From assembly GCA_041879295.1 (NCBI GenBank), contig CP047152.1:4469501-4533500 (forward strand): a stretch of 64,000 nucleotides of DNA. The letters are read 5' to 3'. The notes below the pieces were generated by a model that was given only the letters and a program-made list of their open reading frames with translations, was not told the origin of the DNA and made no database searches. The DNA comes from Pseudomonas putida (GTDB taxonomy: Bacteria > Pseudomonadota > Gammaproteobacteria > Pseudomonadales > Pseudomonadaceae). Positions 26,748 to 36,020 of this stretch are shown in pieces; the stretch's first letter is position 1; every line of letters begins with the position of its first letter. The position numbers and the translations under genes are program-made.

Positions 26748-29700
26748 TCAGCCCTTCTTCACCCTGAACCACGCCGCATACAACGCCGGCAGGAACAGCA
26801 GTGTAAGCACCGTGGCCACGATCAGCCCACCCATGATCGCCACCGCCATCGGTCCATAGAACACACTACGCGACAACGGGATCATGGCCAGCACCGCCGC
26901 CAGCGCGGTCAGCACGATCGGCCGGAAGCGCCGCACCGTAGCCTCGATGATCGCCTGCCAACGCTCCATCCCCGCTGCGATGTCCTGCTCGATCTGGTCC
27001 ACCAGGATCACCGAGTTGCGCATGATCATCCCCGCCAGGGCAATGGTGCCGAGCATGGCGACAAAGCCAAACGGCTGGCGGAACACCAGCAGGAACAGGG
27101 TCACACCAATCAGCCCCAGCGGCGCGGTGAGGAACACCATCACCGTGCGCGAGAAGCTGCGCAGCTGGATCATCAACAAGCTCAGCACTACCACGACGAA
27201 CAGTGGCATACCGGCATTCACCGATTTCTGCCCTCGCTCGGAGTCCTCCACTGTGCCGCCCACCTCCAGCAGATAGCCATCGGGCAGCTTGGCGCGGATG
27301 TCCTGCAAGGTCGGCAGAATCTGCTTCACCAGCGTCGCCGGCTGCTCCTGGTCGTAGATATCGGCACGCACGGTCACCGTCGGCAAGCGGTTGCGGTGCC
27401 AGATGATGCCTTCTTCAAAGCCGTACTCCAGGGTCGCCACCTGCGACAGCGCCACGCTTTGGCCATTGTCGGTAGGCAACGCCAGGCTACCCAGGTTGCC
27501 CAGGTCACTGCGCTCCTGGAGGGTGCCGCGCAGCAGGATCTCGATCAGCTCATTGTCCTCGCGGTACTGGCTGACCGTGGTGCCGATCAGCGAGCTTTGC
27601 AGGAAGCTCGCCAGGTGCGCGGTGCTCACACCCAGCGCCCGGGCGCGGTCCTGGTCGATTTCGAGGAACACCGCCTTGCTGGGTTCCTCCCAGTCCAGGT
27701 GCACGTTCACCACATGCGGGTTCTCGCGCACTTTGTCAGCCACTTCACGGGCCAGTGCACGGGCCTTCTCGATATGCTCGCCAGTGACCCGGAACTGCAC
27801 CGGGTAGCCCACGGGCGGGCCATTCTCCAGGCGCGTGACCCGGGCACGCAGGTCGGGGAACTGCTGGTCCACAGTGCTGATCAGCCAACTGCGCAGGCGC
27901 TCGCGGTCCTCCATAGACTTGGCCAGCACCACGAACTGGGCAAAGCTGGCTGCCGGCAGTTGCTGGTCCAGCGGCAGGTAGAAGCGCGGCGAACCGGTGC
28001 CCACATAGGCCACGTAGTTGTCGATACCGTCCTGCTGCTTGAGCAGCGCCTCCAGCTGCTTGACCCGCTTGGCGGTATTGGCCAGCGAGGCGCCTTCGGC
28101 CAGCTTCAGGTCAACCATCAACTCCGGACGCCCGGAGGCCGGGAAGAACTGTTGGGGCACGAAGCGGAACAGCAGGATGCTGCCGATAAAGGCGGCAACG
28201 GTCAGCAGGATCACCGTCTTGCGCCGCCGTACGCACCACTCCACCAGCCGTCGCACACGCTGGTAGAACGGGGTGGCGTAGGGGTCTGGCGCATGGCCGT
28301 CCTTGCCATGGCGTGCGGCATGCAGCTTGGCCAGGTCGGGTAGCAGGCGCTCGCCCAGGTAAGGCACGAACACCACAGCCACCACCCACGAGGTCAGCAG
28401 AGCGATGGTCACCACCTGGAAGATCGACCGGGTGTATTCGCCCGTGCTGGAGGCTGCGGTGGCAATCGGCAGAAAGCCTGCTGCCGTGATCAGCGTACCG
28501 GTGAGCATCGGGAAGGCCGTACTTGTCCAGGCATAGCTTGCTGCCTTGAGGCGGTCGTAGCCCTGCTCCATCTTGATCGCCATCATCTCCACGGCAATGA
28601 TCGCGTCGTCCACCAGCAAGCCAAGGGCCAGCACCAGTGCGCCGAGGGAAATCTTGTGCAGGCCGATGCCGAAGTAATGCATGGCGGCAAAGGTCATGGC
28701 CAGCACCAGCGGAATGGCCAGCGCAACCACCAGGCCAGTGCGCAGACCCAGCGAGAAGAAGCTCACCAGCAGCACAATGACCAGCGCCTCGACCAGCACC
28801 TGGACGAATTCCCCCACGCCAGCCTTCACCGCCGCCGGTTGATCCGAAACCTTGCGCAGCTCCATGCCGGCCGGCAGGCTGTGCGCCAGGCGCTCGAACT
28901 CGCCTTCCAGGGCCTTGCCCAGAACAAGGATATCGCCACCGTCTTTCATCGACACTGCCAGGCCAATGGCATCCTCGCCCATGAAGCGCATGCGTGGTGC
29001 GGGTGGGTCGTTGAAGCCACGGTGCACCTCGGCGACATCGCCAATCCTGAAGGTGCGATCACCCACGCGAATGGGGAACTGACGGATCTGCTCGACGCTG
29101 TCGAAACGCCCGCTCACCCGCAGATGCAGGCGCTCGCTGGGCGTCTCGAAGAAACCGGCGGTGCTCACCGCGTTCTGCTCTTGCAACGCCTTCTGTACGG
29201 CTTCCAGCGGCACGCCGAGGGTGGCCAGCTTGAGGTTGGACAGCTCGATCCAGACTTTCTCGTCCTGCAGGCCGATCAGCTCGACCTTGCCCACATCCTT
29301 GACCCGCTGCAGCTGGATCTGGATACGGTCGGCGTAGTCCTTGAGCACCGCATAGTCAAAGCCTTCGCCAGTCAGCGCATAGATATTGCCGAAGGTGGTG
29401 CCGAACTCGTCGTTGAAGAACGGGCCCTGGATCTCCGGCGGTAAGGTGTGGCGAATGTCCGCAACCTTCTTGCGGATCTGGTACCACAACTGGGGGATGT
29501 CCTTGGAATGCAGCGAGTCGCGGGCCATGAAGGTGACCTGCGATTCGCCGGGGCGGGAGAATGAGACAATCCTCTCGTACTCACCGGTTTCCATCAGCTT
29601 CTTCTCGATGCGCTCGGTCACCTGCCGCGCCACTTCTTCGGCGCTGGCGCCCGGCCACAGGGTGCGGATGACCATGGCCTTGAAGGTGAATGGCGGGTCC

Positions 29701-29813
29701 TCGCTCTGGCCAAGCTTGGTGTACGACATGGCGCCAATGGCGGCCAGCAGGATCATCAGGAACAGGACGATCTGGCGGTTGCGCAGCGCCCAGGCAGAAA
29801 GGTTGAAACCCAT
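26748..29813 (-). CDS. mexK: RND efflux pump inner-membrane transporter, MexK-like
   Basis: Proton-driven drug exporter of the AcrB/RND superfamily. The 1021-residue protein begins with a cytosolic helix and TM1 (RQIVLFLMILLAAIGAMS). It has the early QSEDPPFTFKAMVIRT segment of the MexK/TriC-like subgroup, two large periplasmic loops, and the TM4 proton-relay region ALGLLVDDAIIAVE with two adjacent Asp residues. Twelve membrane segments are evident. It lies six bases downstream of the adaptor gene, with a divergent TetR gene, and the order matches mexL-mexJK of P. aeruginosa. No outer-membrane channel gene is present, so it must borrow one, as MexJK does. Substrates cannot be inferred. Confidence 0.85.
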   Translation of the reverse strand: MGFNLSAWALRNRQIVLFLMILLAAIGAMSYTKLGQSEDPPFTFKAMVIRTLWPGASAEEVARQVTERIEKKLMETGEYERIVSFSRPGESQVTFMARDSLHSKDIPQLWYQIRKKVADIRHTLPPEIQGPFFNDEFGTTFGNIYALTGEGFDYAVLKDYADRIQIQLQRVKDVGKVELIGLQDEKVWIELSNLKLATLGVPLEAVQKALQEQNAVSTAGFFETPSERLHLRVSGRFDSVEQIRQFPIRVGDRTFRIGDVAEVHRGFNDPPAPRMRFMGEDAIGLAVSMKDGGDILVLGKALEGEFERLAHSLPAGMELRKVSDQPAAVKAGVGEFVQVLVEALVIVLLVSFFSLGLRTGLVVALAIPLVLAMTFAAMHYFGIGLHKISLGALVLALGLLVDDAIIAVEMMAIKMEQGYDRLKAASYAWTSTAFPMLTGTLITAAGFLPIATAASSTGEYTRSIFQVVTIALLTSWVVAVVFVPYLGERLLPDLAKLHAARHGKDGHAPDPYATPFYQRVRRLVEWCVRRRKTVILLTVAAFIGSILLFRFVPQQFFPASGRPELMVDLKLAEGASLANTAKRVKQLEALLKQQDGIDNYVAYVGTGSPRFYLPLDQQLPAASFAQFVVLAKSMEDRERLRSWLISTVDQQFPDLRARVTRLENGPPVGYPVQFRVTGEHIEKARALAREVADKVRENPHVVNVHLDWEEPSKAVFLEIDQDRARALGVSTAHLASFLQSSLIGTTVSQYREDNELIEILLRGTLQERSDLGNLGSLALPTDNGQSVALSQVATLEYGFEEGIIWHRNRLPTVTVRADIYDQEQPATLVKQILPTLQDIRAKLPDGYLLEVGGTVEDSERGQKSVNAGMPLFVVVVLSLLMIQLRSFSRTVMVFLTAPLGLIGVTLFLLVFRQPFGFVAMLGTIALAGMIMRNSVILVDQIEQDIAAGMERWQAIIEATVRRFRPIVLTALAAVLAMIPLSRSVFYGPMAVAIMGGLIVATVLTLLFLPALYAAWFRVKKG

Positions 29814-29819
29814 CGGGAC

Positions 29820-30920
29820 TTACTCCTTGGCCGCCAGGTTCACTACACGGTTGCTGCGGTCCACAGGGCGTACCTCCTGGCCCTCGCGCAGTACATGGCC
29901 ACCAGCGGCAACCACCCAGTCACCCGGGTCCAGGCCTTCGAGTACCGGCACACTGTCGCTGCCATACGCCCCCAGCCGCACCGTCGCCCGCTCCAGGCGG
30001 CTTTCCTTGTTCACCCGCCAGACATAGGCCTGACCGTTTTCCGAAGTCACTGCCGACAGCGGTACCGACAGCGGGATCAGCCCATCCTTGGCGATAAACA
30101 CCCGGGCGCTCTGGCCCAGCTCAGCCGGAACGGCGGCCGTGGTAAAGGCGACGCGCGCCGCGAACGTGCGCGAACGCGGGTCGGCAGCCGGTGACAGCTC
30201 GCGAATGCGCCCCTGGAAACGCGCCTGCGGGTGCGACCAAAGCTCCACGCTCACCGGTTGGCCCACAGCGAAGCGAGCGAACTGCTGCTCCGGCAGGCCG
30301 ATGGCCACTTCTCGCTCGCCATCGGCGGCGAGGGTAAACACGGTCTGCCCGGCGGCGACCACCTGGCCCACTTCAACCTGGCGCTTGGCGATCACCCCGG
30401 CCTGCGGCGCACGCAGCACGGCATATTCGGCCTGGTTGCCAGCCACATCGAACTCGGCCTTGGCCTGCTTCAGACGGGCAAGGCCTGCGCGGTAGAGGTT
30501 TTCGGCATTGTCGTACAGGGAATGGCTGACCATCTGCCGTTCCAGCAGCTTCTGGTAGCGGTCGCGCTCGGCGCGCACCAATGCCAGGTTGGCCTCGGCA
30601 GCCGCCAGCTGGGCGCGATTGGCTTCAAGTTGCAGGCGCACGTCCTGCGGGTCCAGCTCGGCCAGCGGCTGGTCGGCCTTGACCCGCTGCCCCTCCTCCA
30701 CCAGGCGCTTGCTGACCTTGCCGCCAATGCGGAAGGCCAGCTCCGGCTCGAAGCGCGCGCGCACTTCGCCGGGGTAACTGTCGGCAGCGGCTTCGGCCGG
30801 CTGCGGCTGCACCACCAGCGCCGGGCGCGGCGCAGCGGGTGGGGCGGCTTCCTGGCCACATGCCGCCAGAAGCAGGGCAGCAGCGGCGGGCAGAGCGATG
30901 GACAAGGCATGGCGCAACAT
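29820..30920 (-). CDS. mexJ: RND efflux membrane-fusion lipoprotein, MexJ-like
   Basis: Periplasmic adaptor linking the RND pump to an outer-membrane channel. The 366-residue protein has a lipoprotein signal (ALSIALPAAAALLLAACGQ, lipobox LAAC). A lipoyl/biotinyl half follows (LAFRIGGKVSKRLVEEGQRV), then an alpha-helical hairpin (about 95-165), the second lipoyl half (LRAPQAGVIAKRQVEVGQVV) and beta-barrel domains. The start at 30920 has AAGGA seven bases upstream; the ATG 24 bases further up lacks one. It is transcribed with mexK and divergently from the TetR gene. Confidence 0.86.
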   Translation of the reverse strand: MLRHALSIALPAAAALLLAACGQEAAPPAAPRPALVVQPQPAEAAADSYPGEVRARFEPELAFRIGGKVSKRLVEEGQRVKADQPLAELDPQDVRLQLEANRAQLAAAEANLALVRAERDRYQKLLERQMVSHSLYDNAENLYRAGLARLKQAKAEFDVAGNQAEYAVLRAPQAGVIAKRQVEVGQVVAAGQTVFTLAADGEREVAIGLPEQQFARFAVGQPVSVELWSHPQARFQGRIRELSPAADPRSRTFAARVAFTTAAVPAELGQSARVFIAKDGLIPLSVPLSAVTSENGQAYVWRVNKESRLERATVRLGAYGSDSVPVLEGLDPGDWVVAAGGHVLREGQEVRPVDRSNRVVNLAAKE

Positions 30921-30944
30921 GATGAATCCTTTCGCGGAGTGCAC

Positions 30945-30976
30945 ATTTAATATTTGTACTGACGGGTATATTAAAT
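30945..30976. promoter_or_regulatory. 9-bp palindrome in the pump-regulator intergenic region
   Basis: ATTTAATAT (30945-30953) and ATATTAAAT (30968-30976) form an inverted repeat with a 14-bp spacer, 25 bp upstream of the mexJ-like start. In this otherwise GC-rich intergenic region it is the best candidate for the TetR-family operator; the AT-rich arms may overlap promoter -10 elements on both strands. Confidence 0.55.
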
Positions 30977-31107
30977 CAGCGCAACGATGCCGGGAAGGGT
31001 GTGCGCGGGTTTTTCAAGCGTGCGGTGAGCAGGTAATGCAGCCTGGCTTTCGCCGGATGGCGCCTGACCCGTTAAGATGGTGATCCTTCAACCAGATGCA
31101 GACCACA

Positions 31108-31737
31108 ATGTCCAACGACGCACCCATCGGCCCGGGCCGGCCCAAGGACCTGGCCAAGCGCGAGGCAATTCTCGAAGCGGCCAAGACGCTGTTCCTCAGC
31201 CTTGGCTACGCCAACACCAGCATGGATGCGGTCGCTGCGGCGGCAGGTGTTTCAAAGCTCACTGTGTACAGCCACTTCACCGACAAGCAGACCCTGTTCT
31301 GCTCGGCGGTCATGGCCACCTGCCAGATCCAGTTGCCTGACCTGCTGTTCGAGTATCCCGAGGGGGTACCGGTGGAAGAAGTGCTGCTGACCATTGCCCG
31401 CAACTTCCAGGCGCTTATCAGCAGTGACGAAGCGATCAAGCTCAGCCGCCTGATCATGGCCCAGGGCAGCCTGGACCCGAGTTTTGGCGAGTACTTCTAC
31501 GAAGCCGGGCCCAAGCGCGTGCTCGCTGGCATGGAAGCGCTACTGCGCGGGGCACATGAGCGCGGGCTGCTGCGCATCGACAACCCCTTGAGGGCGGCGG
31601 AGCACTTCTTCTGTCTGGTCAAAGGGGCACCGGATTACCGGTTGCTGCTGGGTTGCGCGGGGCCGCTGGAAGGCGATGAAGCCGAGGCGCATGTGCGCGA
31701 GGTGGTGGGGGTGTTCTTGCGGGCGTTCCAGCCCTGA
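31108..31737 (+). CDS. mexL: TetR-family regulator, MexL-like
   Basis: Probable repressor of the divergent RND pump operon. The protein of 209 residues has an N-terminal TetR helix-turn-helix (REAILEAAKTLFLSLGYANT, then VSKLTVYSHFTDKQTLF). The ligand-binding C-terminal domain has LSRLIMAQGSLDPSFG-type features. An ATG 12 bases upstream (31096) is equally open; neither has a clear ribosome binding site. The name rests on position next to mexJK-like genes and on family type, so the exact orthology is moderately supported. Confidence 0.78.
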   Translation: MSNDAPIGPGRPKDLAKREAILEAAKTLFLSLGYANTSMDAVAAAAGVSKLTVYSHFTDKQTLFCSAVMATCQIQLPDLLFEYPEGVPVEEVLLTIARNFQALISSDEAIKLSRLIMAQGSLDPSFGEYFYEAGPKRVLAGMEALLRGAHERGLLRIDNPLRAAEHFFCLVKGAPDYRLLLGCAGPLEGDEAEAHVREVVGVFLRAFQP

Positions 31738-31765
31738 AAACACTATCATCAGGCATGCGCAATCC

Positions 31766-31877
31766 CCTGGAGCGGCCTTGTGTCGCGATAGGGCCGCAAA
31801 GCGGGCCCGACAATACTCGCGACATCATGGAATCCCGGGGCTGCCTTGCAGCCCTGTCACGATAGAAGGCCACTCCT
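31766..31877. repeat. second-type inverted repeat (GGAGCGGCCTT... family)
   Basis: A 42-bp arm (31766-31807, GGAGCGGCCTTGTGTCGCGA...) faces an imperfect inverted mate (31836-31877, about 33 of 42 positions matching). It differs in sequence from the common REP of this window and marks the boundary between the TetR gene and the AT-rich islet. Confidence 0.65.
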
Positions 31878-31967
31878 CCTTGGAGCAGGTACAGCCAATC
31901 AGCTAGGGCTGTCCCTAAATAGGTCCGTCAAACCAATAATCATACCTAGCATTTTTACCAGTATACG

Positions 31968-32912
31968 ATGCGCCACTCATCCAGCATGCTTATATCAACC
32001 TTGCGCATGAGTACATTCGCCATGACATCAGAAAAGCTACAGCTTTTTTATAAAGGCAGCAACATTGCCACGATGCACACTCACGATTATCACCGTGCAG
32101 TTATCAGCGGCAGCGGCCAAAATCTATGCGAAATATCAAGCCAAAATCCACAAGTACGTTTATTGGCTACCGACGCGCAAAACTCAACCGTCTGCATTGC
32201 GTCTAAAAGCCTTAGCCCAATCGCTTACAGTCCATATGGCCAAGACAGTTTGGCAGCAGGTAGCCTGGCACTACCCCGATTTACGGGACAATGGTGGTTA
32301 CCCACGGCGATCGGCTACATGCTGGGAAGCGGTTACCGAGTTTTCAATCCAGCGTTGATGCGCTTTTTCAGTCCAGACAACTTATCCCCCTTTGAAAAAG
32401 GGGGAATAAATGCCTATACATACTGTGAAAGTGAGCCAATAAACAATATCGATCCTTCGGGTCACTTTCTGATGCGAACCTTAAAAAGATTAAAGGGAAT
32501 CCACAGAAGTCAGCTGTATTCCAAACTAAACAGAATGGAGGCCCAACGCAACAGCGGGAAACCGCTTAGCAAGGAAAACAGTTTCGGAAGAAGAAAATAT
32601 CGTGAACTTAAAAAATTAGCCGATAGAGACCTGGCTGACTCTAAAAAACGTTTAGAACATATCGAGAACATACAGAAAGAAGTAGACAAAGAGATACTCG
32701 CCAACCCCAGCGCATATAATGAAAAGGTAATATGGAAAGCCAACGCCACAATAAGTGCTGCATTCGAAGCACCAGCAGTAGCACATGCCGACGATTTAGC
32801 TACGCAGGAACTGCTCAGTGAAATGGCAGTTGGATTATACAAGGGTAAGACGCGCTACTATCTACCACCCTCCACCCCTACATCCATAAGGCAGCCCAAA
32901 GCTACGCCATAG
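31968..32912 (+). CDS. orphan RHS-repeat-associated core protein with unrecognised C-terminal domain
   Basis: A 314-residue protein carrying only the end of an RHS protein. It has a short N-terminal part ending in LLATDAQNSTVCIAS and SPIAYSPYGQDSL, the RHS core signature at about 120-166 (GYRVFNPALMRFFSPDN, NAYTYCESEPINNIDPSGH), then a 148-residue lysine-rich helical C-terminus without a domain I recognise. In full-length RHS toxins the region after DPxGH is the toxin. Codon use and base composition are AT-rich, unlike both neighbours, which suggests transfer. Start is uncertain: ATGs at 31968, 31989, 32007 and 32022 all lack a good ribosome binding site. No PAAR, VgrG or obvious immunity gene is adjacent. 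Confidence 0.8.
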   Translation: MRHSSSMLISTLRMSTFAMTSEKLQLFYKGSNIATMHTHDYHRAVISGSGQNLCEISSQNPQVRLLATDAQNSTVCIASKSLSPIAYSPYGQDSLAAGSLALPRFTGQWWLPTAIGYMLGSGYRVFNPALMRFFSPDNLSPFEKGGINAYTYCESEPINNIDPSGHFLMRTLKRLKGIHRSQLYSKLNRMEAQRNSGKPLSKENSFGRRKYRELKKLADRDLADSKKRLEHIENIQKEVDKEILANPSAYNEKVIWKANATISAAFEAPAVAHADDLATQELLSEMAVGLYKGKTRYYLPPSTPTSIRQPKATP

Positions 32913-32917
32913 ATACG

Positions 32918-32949
32918 TGCACTGAGAAAATTTTTTTCAACTCAGTGCA
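32918..32949. terminator. hairpin after the RHS-core gene
   Basis: TGCACTGAG (32918-32926) pairs with CTCAGTGCA (32941-32949) around an AT-rich loop AAAATTTTTTTCAA. It lies six bases after the RHS gene and just past the convergent rsmJ stop, so it could end transcription from both sides. Confidence 0.55.
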
Positions 32950-32968
32950 ACATTCCCCTGCAAAAACA

Positions 32969-33748
<780 letters not shown>

Positions 33749-33849
33749 TCACACCCGAAAAATCAAACCAAGCCCTTAATGAATCGGCAGCCACGGCCGA
33801 TACAGGCAATATCCCGCTATTCTGCCAGAGCACAGCGCGCACGACTGCC

Positions 33850-34470
33850 ATGTCAGATACTCTTCCCATCGGCTTGACCTATTTGTCGCCTGTCGGCAAC
33901 TACAGTCAGCACAACACCCAGGCACTCGGGGGCGTCAGCCACCTGTGGCAGGATTTCTTTGCCCGGGCGATGGCCGAGCAGCAGGAAGAGCCCGTAGACG
34001 GCGTCAGCCAGTCGTTCGTGCAGTACGACCAGGACAGCGGTGAACCCATCGGCGGCGCCCGTGCACTGGCGTTGATTGACGCCCAGCGCGCCTGCCCGGT
34101 GCAAGACACCGTGGTGGCACCGCCCGAGCCGCTGTTCCTGCCCAAGGCCGAGCTCGAGGCCAAGCTGCTACCACCCGCGCCCGAGCCGTTCAGTGCCATT
34201 GAACTGATCGAGCAGCAGCGCCAGCTCGACATCAACAACAGCTGGCTGCGTCCGGTGGTAATGAGCCAGGGCCAGCCCATTGCCGAGCCCGGCCCTGCCC
34301 CCACGCCACGGTCACTATTCCTGCCCATTGCCGAGTTCGAGACGAACCTGCTGGACCCGGCGCCCGAACCGTTCGACGACGCCACCCTGGCCAAGCAGCA
34401 AAATGACCTGGAGTTCGACATCCACTGGGCGCGCCCAGTGGTGCTGAACAACGTGCGCGCGTACGCCTGA
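33850..34470 (+). CDS. hypothetical protein with two internal repeats
   Basis: A 206-residue acidic, proline-rich protein without signal peptide or membrane segment. Residues about 95-150 and 155-203 form two copies of one unit: LFLPKAELEAKLLPPAPEPF...LIEQQRQLDINNSWLRPVVM and LFLPIAEFETNLLDPAPEPF...LAKQQNDLEFDIHWARPVVL, each quoted here in parts. I recognise no domain. It starts MSDTLPIGLTYLSPVGNY and sits between rsmJ and the extensin-like gene, pointing towards the latter. Base composition is ordinary for the genome, so this is probably a resident Pseudomonas gene of unknown function. Confidence 0.8.
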   Translation: MSDTLPIGLTYLSPVGNYSQHNTQALGGVSHLWQDFFARAMAEQQEEPVDGVSQSFVQYDQDSGEPIGGARALALIDAQRACPVQDTVVAPPEPLFLPKAELEAKLLPPAPEPFSAIELIEQQRQLDINNSWLRPVVMSQGQPIAEPGPAPTPRSLFLPIAEFETNLLDPAPEPFDDATLAKQQNDLEFDIHWARPVVLNNVRAYA

Positions 34471-34472
34471 GG

Positions 34473-35162
34473 CTAACGACAGATCTGCCAGCGCCCCATG
34501 TCCACGTGAAAGTGGTTGCGGTGCGCAGCGTTGTAATCCGGCCCCAGTACCGTGCTGAAGCTCTCGCAAGCCACCCGCTGCACCCGACGCAGGAATTCGG
34601 CCTTCTGCCCACCCGCCTGCCAGTCACGCGCCAGCACGATCCGCTGGCCGTCCTGTAGACGGAAACCGCTGATGTCCAGCGCATTGGCCGTGGCGTGCTG
34701 GCTCAAACGGCCCTGCTTACGGTGGTAGACATTGCGGCAGGCAAAGCTGCCCAGGTGATCCACCTGCGTCACCGGTTGCCCAAACACCTCCTGCGCCGCC
34801 GGCTGCAAGCCATGGTTCTCGAACAGTGCATAGGCCACCGCCAGCGGGCAACTGGCCAGAAAACTGCTGCTCAACCGCGCCTGGCCGCCCTCGATGCGCC
34901 ATACGTTCTGCAGCGGGCAGTTGGCCGAGGCCGGGCTGTCGGCTTGTGCCCGGTAACGCAGGTGGCTGGTTTCCAGCGCCTGCCGGCACAGCGCTGGGTC
35001 ATCGCGCAAGCGTGACAGTTTGTAGGGGGTCAGCAGGTTGGGCGGTTGGCGCACGTCCAGCGGCGCCCAGGGGTTCCACAGGGCAGGCAGGCGCCAGCCA
35101 AAGTACCAGGCCAGGCCGGCCACCGTCAGCAGGCCGACCAGTAGCGCCAGCAATGCCCGCAT
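34473..35162 (-). CDS. extensin-like C-terminal domain protein (M15 peptidase fold)
   Basis: Membrane-anchored periplasmic protein of 229 residues: one N-terminal membrane helix (LLALLVGLLTVAGLAWYF), then an extensin-like C-terminal domain. That domain resembles the D-Ala-D-Ala peptidase M15 fold, and metal-type residues are visible in HATANALDISGF (His and Asp) and HRNHFHVDMG (HxH). Cys residues spread along the chain could form disulfides. A cell-wall peptidase role is an inference from the fold. It overlaps the next minus-strand gene by one base (shared 35162), so both are coupled. Confidence 0.83.
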   Translation of the reverse strand: MRALLALLVGLLTVAGLAWYFGWRLPALWNPWAPLDVRQPPNLLTPYKLSRLRDDPALCRQALETSHLRYRAQADSPASANCPLQNVWRIEGGQARLSSSFLASCPLAVAYALFENHGLQPAAQEVFGQPVTQVDHLGSFACRNVYHRKQGRLSQHATANALDISGFRLQDGQRIVLARDWQAGGQKAEFLRRVQRVACESFSTVLGPDYNAAHRNHFHVDMGRWQICR

Positions 35163-35992
35163 CAGCGGCGGAACAGGTCGTTCAGCTGGGCAAACGGCAT
35201 TGCCTGCTCACCATAGCCGAACGTGCCCTCTTCGCGAATTTCCAACGCGGCTCGGTGAAAGGCCCCGAGTGCAGCACGGGCCAGCGAGGAGCCGACGCTG
35301 ATGCGACGCACGCCCAGGTCCTGCAACTGGTTGACGTTGAGCGGCACGCCCGCCGTGCCCATCAGCACATTCACAGGGCGCGGTGCGACTGCCTGCACCA
35401 CGGCACGGACTTCCTCCACGGTACGCAGCCCCGGGGCGTAGAGCACGTCTGCACCGGCTTCGGCATAGGCTTGCAGGCGCAAGATGGTGTCGTCGAGGTC
35501 CATGCGCCCGTGTAGCAGGTTTTCTGCCCGGGCACACAAGGTGAACGGGAACGGCAGGCTTCGCGCAGCCTGCACGGCGGCGCGCACCCGCTCCACGGCC
35601 AGCCCGAAGTCATAGATGGGCGCATCACTGCGGCCACTGGCATCTTCGATGGAGCCGCCCACCAGGCCGACTTCGGCGGCACGCAGAATGGTCTGGGCAC
35701 AGTCTTCGGGCAAATCGCCAAAGCCGTTTTCCAGATCGGCGGCCACCGGCAGCGCGGTGGCATCGACGATCTCGCCGGCATTGTCCAGTGTATCGTCCAG
35801 GCTCAAGGCGCCTTCGGCGTCTGGCCGGCCCAGGCTGAAGGCCAAGCCGGCACTGGTGGTAGCCAGTGCCTCGAAACCCAGGCTGGCGAGCAACTTGGCG
35901 GAGCCGGCATCCCACGGGTTGGGGATAACGAACGCGCCCTCGCGCTCGTGTAACGCCTTGAAGGCCTCAGCTCGCAGGGTTTGCACATCCAT
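35162..35992 (-). CDS. isocitrate lyase/PEP mutase family enzyme
   Basis: TIM-barrel C-C or P-C bond enzyme of the ICL/PEP mutase superfamily, 276 residues. It shows VIPNPWDAGSAKLLASLGFE, the ADLENGFGD metal-site region, GLVGGSIEDASG and LYAPGLRTVEEVRAVV. The catalytic loop signature KKCGH of isocitrate lyase is absent, so it is a member of the smaller oxaloacetate decarboxylase/methylisocitrate-lyase-like group with unknown substrate. It is followed with one-base overlap by the extensin-like gene. Confidence 0.85.
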   Translation of the reverse strand: MDVQTLRAEAFKALHEREGAFVIPNPWDAGSAKLLASLGFEALATTSAGLAFSLGRPDAEGALSLDDTLDNAGEIVDATALPVAADLENGFGDLPEDCAQTILRAAEVGLVGGSIEDASGRSDAPIYDFGLAVERVRAAVQAARSLPFPFTLCARAENLLHGRMDLDDTILRLQAYAEAGADVLYAPGLRTVEEVRAVVQAVAPRPVNVLMGTAGVPLNVNQLQDLGVRRISVGSSLARAALGAFHRAALEIREEGTFGYGEQAMPFAQLNDLFRR

Positions 35993-36020
35993 GGTTCAAC
36001 CTCCGGCAGTCAGGGAAAGG

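Noticed and set aside
31738..31967. Attachment-site or insertion-sequence ends bordering the RHS islet
   Set aside because: Only the second-type inverted repeat was found; no flanking direct repeat, tRNA gene or transposase could be seen.
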